Below are positions 37,799 to 46,304 of a stretch of 64,000 bases of DNA, piece after piece. The stretch is from Myxococcales bacterium (GTDB lineage: Bacteria; Myxococcota_A; Polyangia; Polyangiales; Ga0077539): NCBI GenBank assembly GCA_013298625.1, contig JAAFIF010000017.1, positions 55,967 to 119,966 of the forward strand, in the 5' to 3' direction. The notes beneath the pieces were generated by a model that saw only the letters and a program-made list of their open reading frames with translations, had not been told where the DNA came from and searched no databases. Position 1 is the first letter of the stretch; the number at the start of each line of letters is the position of its first letter. Both the position numbers and the translations under genes were made by a program.

Positions 37799-38824
37799 TC
37801 AGTCGCTGTCGTCGTCGGTCGTCGTCGCGCTCGTGCCCGAGCGACGCAGGACCGAGCCGAGCACCGAGCCGACGTCGAGGCCGAGCAACCCGCTCAGCGT
37901 GGCGCGGGCCGAAGCGACGCGGGTCGCAGATTCGAGCGCAGGTGCGACGCGGTCCATCAGCGAGCCGAGCGCACCGCGTGCGAGCGCCAGCGCAGAACGT
38001 GCGACGTCGGCGCCGAGCGCGGCCACGACCCACGGCGGCGTCGGGTCGATCTTGAGCTGCCCCTCGTTGAACGCGCGCGACCAGGCGCCGGCTTGCTCCG
38101 AACGCAGCAGCGATTCGAGGGTGCTGCTGCGCGTGTGTGCTCCGAAGTGCACCGGCCCGAGCTCGCGCTCGATCCAAGCGCGCACGAGCGGCGTGTCGCG
38201 CCGCGGGTCGCCGGTGAGCGCGCCGACCGAGGCGACGATCTTCTCCGCTCCGTACACGGTGAACGGCGCGCCGACGGGCCGCGCGACCACGATGGCGGCG
38301 TCGAGCGTGGCGTCGTCGCGAAAGAGCAACGCGAACGCTGCCTTTCCCGCGGGCAAGATGAGCTCTGCAGCGGCGTCGATCACGGCGCGCGTCGGTCGAG
38401 GGACGCCGCCCGGCACGAGATCGGGCCAAAAATACAGCTTCTTCTCGTCGACGACCTCTCGCACCGCGTCGACGAGCAGCAGCCACGCCTCGCGCGCGGG
38501 CTCGTCGGGGTCGACGCGCGCGCCCCAGCGATCGAGCATCAGCTCGACGGCGCCGTCCTCGATGGCGATCGCGAAGCGCGCGTCGAACTGCTCGGCGAGC
38601 TTCGGGATCGACTCGACCCCGCGCCACTCGTCGAGCGCACAGCGGCCGCGATGCGAGTGGATCGCGGCGCGCACTTGATCGCCACGGTACACGATCACCA
38701 GCAAACCGCCCGGCGTTCGCTCGCGCAGCGCGCGCTCGTTGGGCGGCCGAGAGGCGAGCCCAGGGGCGAAGAGCGTCACGATCTTGTGCCAGCTCTTAGC
38801 GTCGAAGCCTTCGAAGTGAATCAT
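37799..38824 (-). CDS. hypothetical cytoplasmic protein
   Basis: The product has 341 residues with ATG 38824 overlapping the stop of the GH35-like gene (ATGA). It is soluble. The N-terminus (FEGFDAKSWHKIVTLFAPGLASR) and the repeated SIPKLAEQFDARFAIAIEDG / VARPVGAPFTVYGAEKIVASVGA segments suggest a two-domain alpha/beta fold. Leu/Ala-rich helices make up the last 100 residues, ending in an acidic TTTDDDSD. No catalytic motif or known family was recognised. The gene occurs in the same coupled unit as a roadblock-like and GH35-like gene, so a shared pathway is likely. Function cannot be assigned. Confidence 0.7.
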   Translation of the reverse strand: MIHFEGFDAKSWHKIVTLFAPGLASRPPNERALRERTPGGLLVIVYRGDQVRAAIHSHRGRCALDEWRGVESIPKLAEQFDARFAIAIEDGAVELMLDRWGARVDPDEPAREAWLLLVDAVREVVDEKKLYFWPDLVPGGVPRPTRAVIDAAAELILPAGKAAFALLFRDDATLDAAIVVARPVGAPFTVYGAEKIVASVGALTGDPRRDTPLVRAWIERELGPVHFGAHTRSSTLESLLRSEQAGAWSRAFNEGQLKIDPTPPWVVAALGADVARSALALARGALGSLMDRVAPALESATRVASARATLSGLLGLDVGSVLGSVLRRSGTSATTTDDDSD

Positions 38825-40200
38825 CGCTCACCTCCGCGCGCGCGCATCGTCAGCGCGGCGCCAGGGGCGAGCTCGTGCTGCCCGGCTTCGAGCCAACGTC
38901 GCGCGTCGTCGAAGAGCGTCGCGGCGCGCTCACAGGCCGAGACAGCCACCAGCGTCGCGCCGTCGGCGCGGGCGAAGATCGAGCCCTGCGGCTCTGCGCG
39001 CAGCCCGAGCGGCGCCAGCGTGTCGTGCGCTTCGGGGCGAGCGAGCAGGTCGTACTGCGCGAGCCAGCCGCGGTACACCGCGGTCATCCAGCTCTGCTCG
39101 CTGGGCTTCGCGGCGGCGTCGGCCGCGGCGAGCGTGGGGATCGACGCGCACTCGTCGAAGAGCGCGCGCCAGCGCATGGCCACGCGTTGGGTGACGCCCT
39201 TCGGGTCGAGCAACGAGCCGACCCACCCGTCGCCGACCCACGCGTGGCGAACGGTGATCGACGCTGCGCCCGCGGCGAGCACGACGCGGGCGGCCGAGGC
39301 GGCGTCGCGGTTGCGCAAAGGCCGCGCGAACGGAGCGGACCCGCACGCGACGTCGAAGTGCACGCCGCGCGGGCTGTTTGCGATCGCGTCGGTGACCTCG
39401 TGCCAGATCGCGTCGGTGCCGGTCGAGGCGAACGGAGTGCTGGCGTCGAGCGCGAAGGATGCGGCGAGCGCGCTCGCGGCGAGCGCGGAAGAGCGCGTTC
39501 CGATCAGAGAGAGGCGAAGCGCAGAGGGAGAAGCGCCACCGTCGAGCGCGGCGTCGACCAGCGCGTCGTAGTAGCGACGAAGGTTGCGCTCTGCCCGCTG
39601 CTCGCGCGCGTCGGCGTCGGTCGGAAGCGGGCCCGCTTCGGGGTGGCAGTCCCCCTCGATCGCGTCCGATCGCAGCGGAGCAAACGTCCCTGGACCCAGC
39701 ACGATCTCGCTGATTTCGCTGAGCGATCGCTCGCTCAACCGCGCGACCACCGCGCGCACCCAAGCGCGCGACGCCTCGATGTACACCCCGCTCGCCACCG
39801 ACGGCGCCGGCGCAGGAACGAGCCCCACCGGCTCGAGCACCGCGCCCCGCCGCGCGTTGCGCGCGAGCGCCTGCGGCTCTGCGAGCACCCATCGCGCCAC
39901 ACCGTAGCCAGGCTCGCTCTCGACGCATCGAGGTCCGACTCGCACGCGCACCGAGAGCCCCGCGGCCCGCGCCGCGCGCACCACGCCGTCGACGTCCTTG
40001 CGCGCGCTCGAGAAGTCCCGGGATCGATCGTCACGCTCGTGCGAGGACCACACGATCGGCAGATCGACGCCGTCGAACCCGAGCTCGCGCAGCGCTTCGA
40101 AGCCCGCGCTCCACCGCGCGGGCTCGATCGTGTCCCACCGAACCATCGCCGCGCGCGTCGCCCGTGGCCGCGCGAGCAGCTCGTCGATCTCTCCGTTCAC
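38821..40200 (-). CDS. GH35/GH42-like TIM-barrel protein, probably degenerate
   Basis: GTG 40200 overlaps the stop of the roadblock-like gene (GTGA). The product has 459 residues. The first 150 follow the beta-galactosidase pattern: FEALRELGFDGVDLPIVWSSHE (family motif: G-V-Y-W-HE), RDFSSARKDVDGVVRAARAAGLSVRVRVGPRCVESEPGYGVARWVL (family: DF-D-GL-V-R-GP-E-G-W). The acid/base and nucleophile positions were not identified in the middle, and there is no signal peptide, so it is likely cytoplasmic. The C-terminal about 60 residues look like a beta domain. It may act on an unusual sugar or be a non-enzymatic barrel. It is coupled at both ends to neighbours. Confidence 0.7.
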   Translation of the reverse strand: MNGEIDELLARPRATRAAMVRWDTIEPARWSAGFEALRELGFDGVDLPIVWSSHERDDRSRDFSSARKDVDGVVRAARAAGLSVRVRVGPRCVESEPGYGVARWVLAEPQALARNARRGAVLEPVGLVPAPAPSVASGVYIEASRAWVRAVVARLSERSLSEISEIVLGPGTFAPLRSDAIEGDCHPEAGPLPTDADAREQRAERNLRRYYDALVDAALDGGASPSALRLSLIGTRSSALAASALAASFALDASTPFASTGTDAIWHEVTDAIANSPRGVHFDVACGSAPFARPLRNRDAASAARVVLAAGAASITVRHAWVGDGWVGSLLDPKGVTQRVAMRWRALFDECASIPTLAAADAAAKPSEQSWMTAVYRGWLAQYDLLARPEAHDTLAPLGLRAEPQGSIFARADGATLVAVSACERAATLFDDARRWLEAGQHELAPGAALTMRARGGER

Positions 40201-40829
40201 AGTGTTCTCCTCGTCCAACGATTGGCGTTGGTGTCGAACCACGCGAGCAGCTCTTCACCGTCGTCGAGCCGCACGAGCACCTCGGTGCCCTGCTCGCCCT
40301 GGTAGAAGCCCAGCGTCTGCTCGACGCGCTTTTGCACGCCGCCGTCGTCGATCAGCACCGGGCCGAAGCCCTTGAATCGGCTCGAGATCTTGGCGGGCGC
40401 CTCAGCGCCTCTCAGCCGCGCGAACGATGGCGGCGATGGCAGCCCCGCCTCGCGCAAGAGCTCTTGCGACGCGATCGCGACCTGGTCTGCGGCGCGCGCG
40501 GTGATCGTCGGCGACGCCACCAGCAGCACCAGGTCGTAGCCCTCGGAGACCACCCTCGCGATGGCGCTGCGCCGCCGGCCTTCTGCGCGAAACTCGAGCA
40601 TGGTGCCGGAGGTGAGCTTCGCCGAGCAGCTGCGCGCGAGCGACAACACGATCGCGAACTCGGCGCCTGTGATGCGGGCGTCGAACGCATCGATGCGCGA
40701 TGCGAGGTCGACGGTCTCTCCCTCTGGGTCGACGAACACCGCGCAAAGCGCCTCGGGCACCGAGCGCACGAGCACGTCGAGCACCTCGCTGAATCCAGTG
40801 GCCGCTTGATCTCGGCTCGAGGGCTTCAC
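40197..40829 (-). CDS. roadblock/LC7-like protein
   Basis: GTG 40829 overlaps the stop of the PPIase gene (GTGA). The 210-residue product opens with a roadblock/LC7-type domain: FSEVLDVLVRSVPEALCAVFVDPEGETVDLAS, then GAEFAIVLSLARSCSAKL, TMLEFRAEGRRRSAIARVVSEGYDLVLLVASPTIT. This helix-strand order is that of MglB and related GTPase regulators. The remaining about 90 residues are a second beta-rich part with GTEVLVRLDDGEELLAWFD. In myxobacteria such proteins control MglA-type GTPases in polarity and gliding, so a GTPase partner is plausible, but no GTPase gene lies next to it. Confidence 0.68.
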   Translation of the reverse strand: MKPSSRDQAATGFSEVLDVLVRSVPEALCAVFVDPEGETVDLASRIDAFDARITGAEFAIVLSLARSCSAKLTSGTMLEFRAEGRRRSAIARVVSEGYDLVLLVASPTITARAADQVAIASQELLREAGLPSPPSFARLRGAEAPAKISSRFKGFGPVLIDDGGVQKRVEQTLGFYQGEQGTEVLVRLDDGEELLAWFDTNANRWTRRTL

Positions 40830-41761
40830 TGCGCGGGCTCCTCGACGCCGATGAACTGCACCCGATAGCGCGCGCGCAGCTCACCGAGCAGCGTCTGCGT
40901 CGCCCGCGTCCTCGCCAGCAAGAGCGCCTCGGCGCGCACCTGTCGCTCGAGCTCGTCCGCAGCGATGGGCGGCGCGGCGGGCTCTCGACGCTCGAGCACG
41001 ATCACGTGAAAGCCGAAGCTCGTGTCCACCACAGTCGAGATGGCCCCTGGCGCTTCGAGCGTCGCGGCGGCCGCGGCGAACGTCGCGTCCATCGAGGCTG
41101 GCGTTCCTGTCGCGCCGGTGGGGTCGAAGCCGGTCACCGATTCGACCCGGATCTGCCCGGGGCCGCGGACGCCTTCGGCGATGCGTCGCACGAGCTCGAC
41201 GTCCGCCGTCGCGCCCGCCGCGGCGAGCGCCCCGCGGATGGCCTCGGCCCGCGCGCGGCGACCTTCGCGGTCGTCGGGGACGATCGCGCCCTGCGGCGGC
41301 GCGACGAGCGCGTGCACGACGTGCAACAGCGGCCCGTGGGACAGTCGAAAGCCGAGCGTGCGCCGCGCGTGCTGCAGCGCTGCTGGCGGGATCGCGCGAT
41401 CGTTGACGGGCTTTTCGACGGCGTCGATCAGCAGCGCCTGCACCGACGCGCGGCGCTGGGTGTCGATCACTACAGGGTCGGCGAGCCCGCCTCTGCTCAT
41501 CGCGCGACGCGCGAGCAGCCGGACGTTGACGTAGCGATCGAGCGCCTCGCGCGGGCTGCCGATGTGCTCGCGACGAGCGAAGTCGCTGAGCTCTTGGGCG
41601 GTGATCGCCTCGTTGCCGATGCGCGCCACGACGGGGCCCGAGCGCGGCGGAGGCAGCGCGGTCGCCGCGCTCGAGGCGCCCTGGCCCTGCGAACACGCCG
41701 CCAGCGCGCCGAGCGCCAGTGACAACAGAGATCGTGTCTGTGCTGCGGTCACTCGGCGCAC
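40826..41761 (-). CDS. parvulin-like peptidylprolyl isomerase lipoprotein (SurA/PrsA-like)
   Basis: Start GTG 41761 gives 311 residues. The lipoprotein signal is LLSLALGALAAC (Cys about 23). Residues 45-120 look like a SurA N-terminal helical domain (ARIGNEAITAQELSDFARREHIG, EALDRYVNVRLLARRAM). The C-terminus has a degenerate parvulin domain (ISTVVDTSFGFHVIVLERREPAA), where FGFHVIVL matches the conserved FGWHIIKL of PpiC domains. It would help fold envelope proteins in the periplasm. It follows a 63-aa membrane protein gene by 8 nt and precedes the roadblock-like gene by overlap. Catalytic His/Asp positions of parvulins could not all be placed. Confidence 0.82.
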   Translation of the reverse strand: MRRVTAAQTRSLLSLALGALAACSQGQGASSAATALPPPRSGPVVARIGNEAITAQELSDFARREHIGSPREALDRYVNVRLLARRAMSRGGLADPVVIDTQRRASVQALLIDAVEKPVNDRAIPPAALQHARRTLGFRLSHGPLLHVVHALVAPPQGAIVPDDREGRRARAEAIRGALAAAGATADVELVRRIAEGVRGPGQIRVESVTGFDPTGATGTPASMDATFAAAAATLEAPGAISTVVDTSFGFHVIVLERREPAAPPIAADELERQVRAEALLLARTRATQTLLGELRARYRVQFIGVEEPAQ

Positions 41762-41765
41762 CTGC

Positions 41766-41957
41766 TCACTCAGCGCTCTCGGGCCGGATGAACTCGACGC
41801 CGGCGCTCAGCGTGAGCCACCCGACGATCGACCCGAGCAGAGCCGCGACGAACTCGCGCCGATCGACCGCGGCGAGCGCGCGGTAGAACACGACGAGCGA
41901 AACAGCGACGAGGACGAAGCCCGTCGCGCGGACGAGGCCGTCACTCCAGCGTCGCAT
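41766..41957 (-). CDS. small membrane protein, first gene of the PPIase-to-zapA unit
   Basis: The product has 63 residues. The N-terminus MRRWSDGLVR is basic, then two hydrophobic segments follow: GFVLVAVSLVVFY (about 12-25) and FVAALLGSIVGWLTLSAGVEF (about 36-56). It ends PESAE. No Cys lipobox or signal cleavage site is seen, so it is an integral inner-membrane hairpin. It is 4 nt upstream of the PPIase start at 41761 and so probably translationally coupled to it. I do not recognise a family. Being so small, its reality rests on the operon spacing and the two clean helices. Confidence 0.6.
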   Translation of the reverse strand: MRRWSDGLVRATGFVLVAVSLVVFYRALAAVDRREFVAALLGSIVGWLTLSAGVEFIRPESAE

Positions 41958-42035
41958 GAGTGGTCCTGTTCGAGTGGTTCATGAAGCGTGCGAGAGCTCG
42001 AAGCTTGTACCGCAAATGGGCCCGCCGATGCGCGA

Positions 42036-42770
42036 TCACCGCGCGCGCTCGACCCACCACCAGAGCGCGGCGAACGCGAAGGACCAGACGACCATCGCGA
42101 CGGCGCGCGCGCGGCGGCCGTAGGGGCTGCCCTTTCCGCGGACGAGCCTGGGGCCCGCGGCGAGCGTCCAGACGAGGGCCATGAGCATTCCCGAGGCGCT
42201 GACGACGGCGTGGCGCGCTGTGGCGAAGCCAGGGCCGAGCGCGCGTTCGGCGCCGGTGAGGGGTCGCGATGCGAGCAGGGCAGGAGCGATGAGCGCGAGC
42301 ACGAGCGCGCCGCCGACCAGGACGACCCAGGCGACCCAGCGCAGGGCCGGCGCTGGCGCGGATGTGGCGCCGGGCGAGGGGCGCGACGCGAGCGCGAGCC
42401 GAGGCGCCGCCGTCTCGCGAAGCCGCAGAATCGCAGCGAAATAGCCGACGCCAGTCAGCGCTGCGACGACGCGCGCCGGGCCGTCGAAGTGAGGGAGCGT
42501 CGAGGCGGCGAGCGAAGTCAGGGCCAGTAAGGTCGGGATTCCTGCGAGCGCGACGGCGGTGGCTCGGCGGTCTCCTTCTGCCACGCGGCGAACCGCCCAG
42601 AGCAGCGCGAGCATGGCGATCGCGGCGCCGGCGATCACGATCGGCGTGCGCTCTGAGCGAGCGAGCGCGATCGGCGCGAGCAGGCACTGCGCGAGCAGGA
42701 CCGCTCCGAGAACGAGCGCCGTGGCGCGATGGGACGTCGTCGCAGGGGTCATCGGAGGGGCGATCGACAT
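42036..42770 (-). CDS. hypothetical polytopic membrane protein
   Basis: The start was set at ATG 42770 (MSIAPPMTPATTS); GTG 42800 extends it by 10 residues. The product has 244 residues with about five to six hydrophobic segments: ALVLGAVLLAQCLLAPIAL, TPIVIAGAAIAMLALLW, ATAVALAGIPTLLAL, VVAALTGVGYFAAIL, VAWVVLVGGALVLALIAP and AMVVWSFAFAALWWWV. It is strongly Ala/Leu-rich. No transporter signature or catalytic motif is visible. It is divergent from the 1018-aa kinase, with about 58 bp between the starts, which suggests shared control. It is also 78 bp upstream of the 63-aa gene, so it may open that transcript. Confidence 0.65.
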   Translation of the reverse strand: MSIAPPMTPATTSHRATALVLGAVLLAQCLLAPIALARSERTPIVIAGAAIAMLALLWAVRRVAEGDRRATAVALAGIPTLLALTSLAASTLPHFDGPARVVAALTGVGYFAAILRLRETAAPRLALASRPSPGATSAPAPALRWVAWVVLVGGALVLALIAPALLASRPLTGAERALGPGFATARHAVVSASGMLMALVWTLAAGPRLVRGKGSPYGRRARAVAMVVWSFAFAALWWWVERAR

Positions 42771-42828
42771 TGTACGACGGACGAGAGAGTCCGTCGCCAC
42801 GGCGAGCGAATGAGGTACAGTCTCGCCC

Positions 42829-45800
42829 GTGAGGAACTGCCCTCAGTGCAACGCAGAGTGTCCGGACCAACATCGGTTCTGTCCGGCGTGTGGATTTCCG
42901 ATCGGTGCGCTTCGCACCCAGGTCGGCGACCCGCTCATTGGCCGCAAGCTCGGCGGCGCGTACGTCGTGCTCGAGCACGTGGGCTCTGGGGGGATGGGCA
43001 AGGTCTATCGCGGCGAACAGGTCGCGCTCGGCAAGACCGTCGCCGTCAAGGTGATCCACCAGCACCTGATCGCTGACGAAAACGCGACGGCGCGCTTCTA
43101 CACAGAGGCTCGCGCGAGCTCGCGGCTGAACCACCCGAACTCCGTGAGCGTGATCGACTTCGGTCGCACCGACGAGGGGCTGCTCTACCTCGTGATGGAG
43201 TTTCTTCGAGGAAAAGACCTCTCGCACATCCTCTGGGAAGAAGGCCCGCTGCCCGCGCCGCGCGCCGTCGACATCGTTCGACAGGTGCTCGCGGCGCTCG
43301 CAGAAGGGCACGAGCTCGGGATCATCCACCGCGACATCAAGCCAGAGAACGTGATCATCGAGCGCCTGCGCACCGGCGGCGACTCGGTGAAGGTCGTCGA
43401 CTTCGGGCTCGCGAAGGTTCGCGCCGACGTCGCTCCTTCGGTCACCATGCCCGGCATCGTTTGCGGGACGCCGGACTACATGGCGCCCGAGCAGGGCCGC
43501 GGCGATCCGCCGGACACGCGAAGCGACCTGTACGCGACCGGCGTGATGCTCTACCAGGTGCTCACCGGTCGCCTGCCGTACGAAGCGGACTCGCCCACGC
43601 AGGTCGTTCTGCTGCACATGACCGAGCCGATCCCGGACCCGCGGGCGATCAACCCGACGATCCCGGAGTCGCTGGCGAAGGTCGTGTTTCGCGCGATGGA
43701 GAAGGACGCGAACAAGCGCTATCAGAACGCGCTCGAGTTCGCCGAGGCGCTGCAGGTGGCGCTGCGCGAGAGCGTGCCGCCCAACAACCCTCGCGACACG
43801 CTCGAGGCCATCGCGTGCCCGAGCTGCAGCGCGCCGCTCGCGCGCGGCGCGAAGTTCTGCAGCGAGTGCGGCTACAGGATGAACGGTGTGACCGAGGCCC
43901 CTCGCTCGCTCAACACCTCGGCCCCGCCTGCGCCGCCGAAGCCCGAGACGATCGCGCGCTTCGTCGGGCGCGAGCACGAGCTCGCGGTGCTCGACGAGAC
44001 CCGCGTCAAAGCGCTCGCGCGCAGCGTCTTTTCTGTGCGTATCACCGGAGAGACCGGCGTCGGCAAATCGCGGCTCGTGCGCGAGTTCATCCAGCGTTGC
44101 AACAGCGCCGGCGACCTGGTCGTGTACGCCACGCCCGACCCGTCGTGGGCCGGCGTCGCGTGGGTGCCCATTCGCCAGATCGTGCGCGCCTGCCTCGGGC
44201 TCGATCCGACGGTCAACCCGATCGACTGGCTCTCGCGCCAGACCGCCGCGAAGAACCTCGACGCCGCCGTGCGCGCGGGCTTCGACGAATTGTTCGGCGA
44301 GGGCGCGGTTCAGCTCGACGGCCGCGCGCGCAGGCCTGCCGTGGCTCACGCAGTGGGCTTCGCGCTGCGCTCGGCCGCGGCGCGGGCGAAGTCCGGACTG
44401 TGCGTGATCCTGGTCGATCAGCTGCACCGCGTCGACACCGCCTCGGCTGCGGTGCTCTCGCTGGTGAGCGCGATGGACCTCGACGCGTCGGTGCTGCTCG
44501 TCGCCACGCACCTGCCTCGGGTCGAGCCGCGATGGCGCGACGGCGAGGTGATCGTCCTCTCGGGGCTCACGCAGACGCAGGCCCAAGCGGTCGCGCAGTC
44601 GCTGCTCGGAGATTGGTACTCGCCGCCCGCGTTCGAGGGCGCCGAGGTGCTTCCGCTGCTCGTCGATCAGACCTCGCGGTGGATGTTCGAAGGCGGCGCG
44701 CAGCCCGCGAGCCGCGTGGTCGACGTCGTTGCCTCGCGCTTCGATCGATTGCCGCCCGTGGCGCGCAAGGTGTTGCAGGCGCTCGCCCTCGTCGGAGAGG
44801 CCGCGCCCGCCCGCATCGAGGCCGTCATCGGCGAGCCGGTCGACGAGCAGACGTGGCGCTCGTTGCAGTCCCGCTGGTGGATCATCGACAACAAGGGGAC
44901 GTTGTCGATCGCGCACGAGCTCATCCGCGAGGTCGTCGAGTCGGCTACCAGCGCCGCTGTCCGCGCGGACCTCGCGCGAAGAATCCTCGACGAGACCTCG
45001 GACCTGCCGATCGAAGTGCGGGCGCTGCTCGCCGCGCACGCGGACGAAGCCGCGCAGGCGCTGCTCTTGCTCGAGACCGTGGCGGATCGCGCCAACGCGC
45101 GGGGCGACGAGCTCGGCGCGGTGCTCGCGCTGCGACGCGGCCTCGAGCGCTCGCGTCGGGAGCTCCACCGCGGCGAGATCGACGACCCTGAGCGCGCCAT
45201 GACCATCTTCGCGAGAAAGCTCGGCGACGCCCTCGCGCGCGCTGGCGAGGTGGCCGAGGCCGAAGGAGTGCTTCGCGAGGCGCTCGAGCTCGCGCCGCGC
45301 GGCAGCCAGGATTTCATTCGGCTTCAGCTCGTGCTCGCGCGCGCTCTCTTCGGTCGCGGTCGCGTCGCCGAGGCCACGCGCGTCGCCGACGACGCGCTGC
45401 GCGGCGCGCGAAAGCTCAACGCGCACTCGCTCACCGCTGAACTCACGCAGCTGCGGGCGGATTTCGATTTGAATCAGGGCGTTCCGTTCGAAGCCGTGGC
45501 GCAGTTGCGCGCTGCGGACGCGGCGCTCGAAGAGGTCGAGCGCACGACGCACGACCCGCGCAGCGTCTCGCGGCAGCGCATCGACGTGTGGCTGCGCATG
45601 GCCAAGGCCCTCGTCGCTGCAGGGCAGCACAGCGCCGCCGAGAGCGCGCTCAGCGAGGCCACCAGCGCCGCGCATCGCTCGGGCTTGTTCGCGGACCTCG
45701 CGCGCTGCGAAGCCGCTCGCGCCGACGTCGCGGCGAGCCAAGGCGATGTCGACACCGCGGAGGGATTGCTGCGGCGCGCAGCGGCGAGCGCCCTCGATTG

Positions 45801-45885
45801 CGGCGACGTCGCCGCAGCGCAATTGTACCGAGCGACCGCCGAGAAAATTCGGGGCCGTTCTTCATCGACCGCGGGGCAGCCTTGA
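42829..45885 (+). CDS. zinc-ribbon / serine-threonine kinase / zinc-ribbon / AAA ATPase / TPR signalling protein
   Basis: Start GTG 42829 gives 1018 residues. The domains in order are a zinc ribbon (CPQC...CPAC, residues 4-21); a full kinase domain (about 40-310: VGSGGMGKVY loop, VAVKVIHQH Lys, IIHRDIKPENV, VDFGLAK, DYMAPEQGRG); a second ribbon (CPSC...CSEC, about 330-347); a P-loop ATPase (GETGVGKSRLV at about 407, VILVDQLHRVD as Walker B); and a long TPR-like helical array (about 720-1000). All kinase catalytic residues are present. The architecture is that of large myxobacterial signalling kinases with a STAND-like ATPase. It is cytosolic, with no membrane segment. rpsT follows at 68 bp. 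Confidence 0.93.
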   Translation: MRNCPQCNAECPDQHRFCPACGFPIGALRTQVGDPLIGRKLGGAYVVLEHVGSGGMGKVYRGEQVALGKTVAVKVIHQHLIADENATARFYTEARASSRLNHPNSVSVIDFGRTDEGLLYLVMEFLRGKDLSHILWEEGPLPAPRAVDIVRQVLAALAEGHELGIIHRDIKPENVIIERLRTGGDSVKVVDFGLAKVRADVAPSVTMPGIVCGTPDYMAPEQGRGDPPDTRSDLYATGVMLYQVLTGRLPYEADSPTQVVLLHMTEPIPDPRAINPTIPESLAKVVFRAMEKDANKRYQNALEFAEALQVALRESVPPNNPRDTLEAIACPSCSAPLARGAKFCSECGYRMNGVTEAPRSLNTSAPPAPPKPETIARFVGREHELAVLDETRVKALARSVFSVRITGETGVGKSRLVREFIQRCNSAGDLVVYATPDPSWAGVAWVPIRQIVRACLGLDPTVNPIDWLSRQTAAKNLDAAVRAGFDELFGEGAVQLDGRARRPAVAHAVGFALRSAAARAKSGLCVILVDQLHRVDTASAAVLSLVSAMDLDASVLLVATHLPRVEPRWRDGEVIVLSGLTQTQAQAVAQSLLGDWYSPPAFEGAEVLPLLVDQTSRWMFEGGAQPASRVVDVVASRFDRLPPVARKVLQALALVGEAAPARIEAVIGEPVDEQTWRSLQSRWWIIDNKGTLSIAHELIREVVESATSAAVRADLARRILDETSDLPIEVRALLAAHADEAAQALLLLETVADRANARGDELGAVLALRRGLERSRRELHRGEIDDPERAMTIFARKLGDALARAGEVAEAEGVLREALELAPRGSQDFIRLQLVLARALFGRGRVAEATRVADDALRGARKLNAHSLTAELTQLRADFDLNQGVPFEAVAQLRAADAALEEVERTTHDPRSVSRQRIDVWLRMAKALVAAGQHSAAESALSEATSAAHRSGLFADLARCEAARADVAASQGDVDTAEGLLRRAAASALDCGDVAAAQLYRATAEKIRGRSSSTAGQP

Positions 45886-45953
45886 CGAAGACACGCTCGT
45901 CGGGTAACCCTCCGCGCCCCCGTTCGGAATACGTAGTTTCAGGAGTCTGACTC

Positions 45954-46223
45954 GTGGCCAATCATTCCTCTGCCGAAAAGCGCAACCGCCAACGCATCAA
46001 GCGCACCATCCGCAACCGCTCTGCCAAGACCGCCGTCCGCGGCGTGGTGAAGCAGGTTCGCACCGCCCTCGCCAACGGCGACGCGGCCGCTGCAGCGACG
46101 GCCCTCGCCACCGCGACGTCGGCGCTCGACTCCGCAGTGACCAAGGGCGTCATGCACCGCAGCACCGCGGCGCGCTCGATCTCGCGCCTGACCGTCGCCG
46201 TCGCCAACGCGAAGAAGGCCTGA
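45954..46223 (+). CDS. rpsT: 30S ribosomal protein S20
   Basis: The product has 89 residues from GTG 45954. It is typical S20: MANHSSAEKRNRQRIKRTIRNRS at the N-terminus binds 16S rRNA, followed by a helical bundle (GVVKQVRTALANGDAAAAATAL) and the SKGVMHRSTAARSISRL-type C-terminal helix (here TKGVMHRSTAARSISRLT). The last residues NAKKA fit. It is the only ribosomal gene in the window and stands alone, as rpsT does in many genomes. The upstream spacer of 68 bp after the kinase gene has no clear hairpin, so part of its expression may read through from the kinase. It ends 81 bp before the end of the convergent CAP gene. Confidence 0.96.
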   Translation: MANHSSAEKRNRQRIKRTIRNRSAKTAVRGVVKQVRTALANGDAAAAATALATATSALDSAVTKGVMHRSTAARSISRLTVAVANAKKA

Positions 46224-46304
46224 GCCCTCTTCGTCTCCGTCGATCGACGCTGTTCGTCCGCACTTCGCCTCGCGGGAATCTCTAGAGGACGAGCGGGGAA
46301 GCGC

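Noticed and set aside
41941..45822. Very long open frame (about 1290 codons) on the minus strand opposite the 1018-aa kinase
   Set aside because: It is a high-GC shadow frame: Arg/Ala/Val-rich with no recognisable motif, while the plus strand carries clear kinase, ribbon and ATPase motifs.
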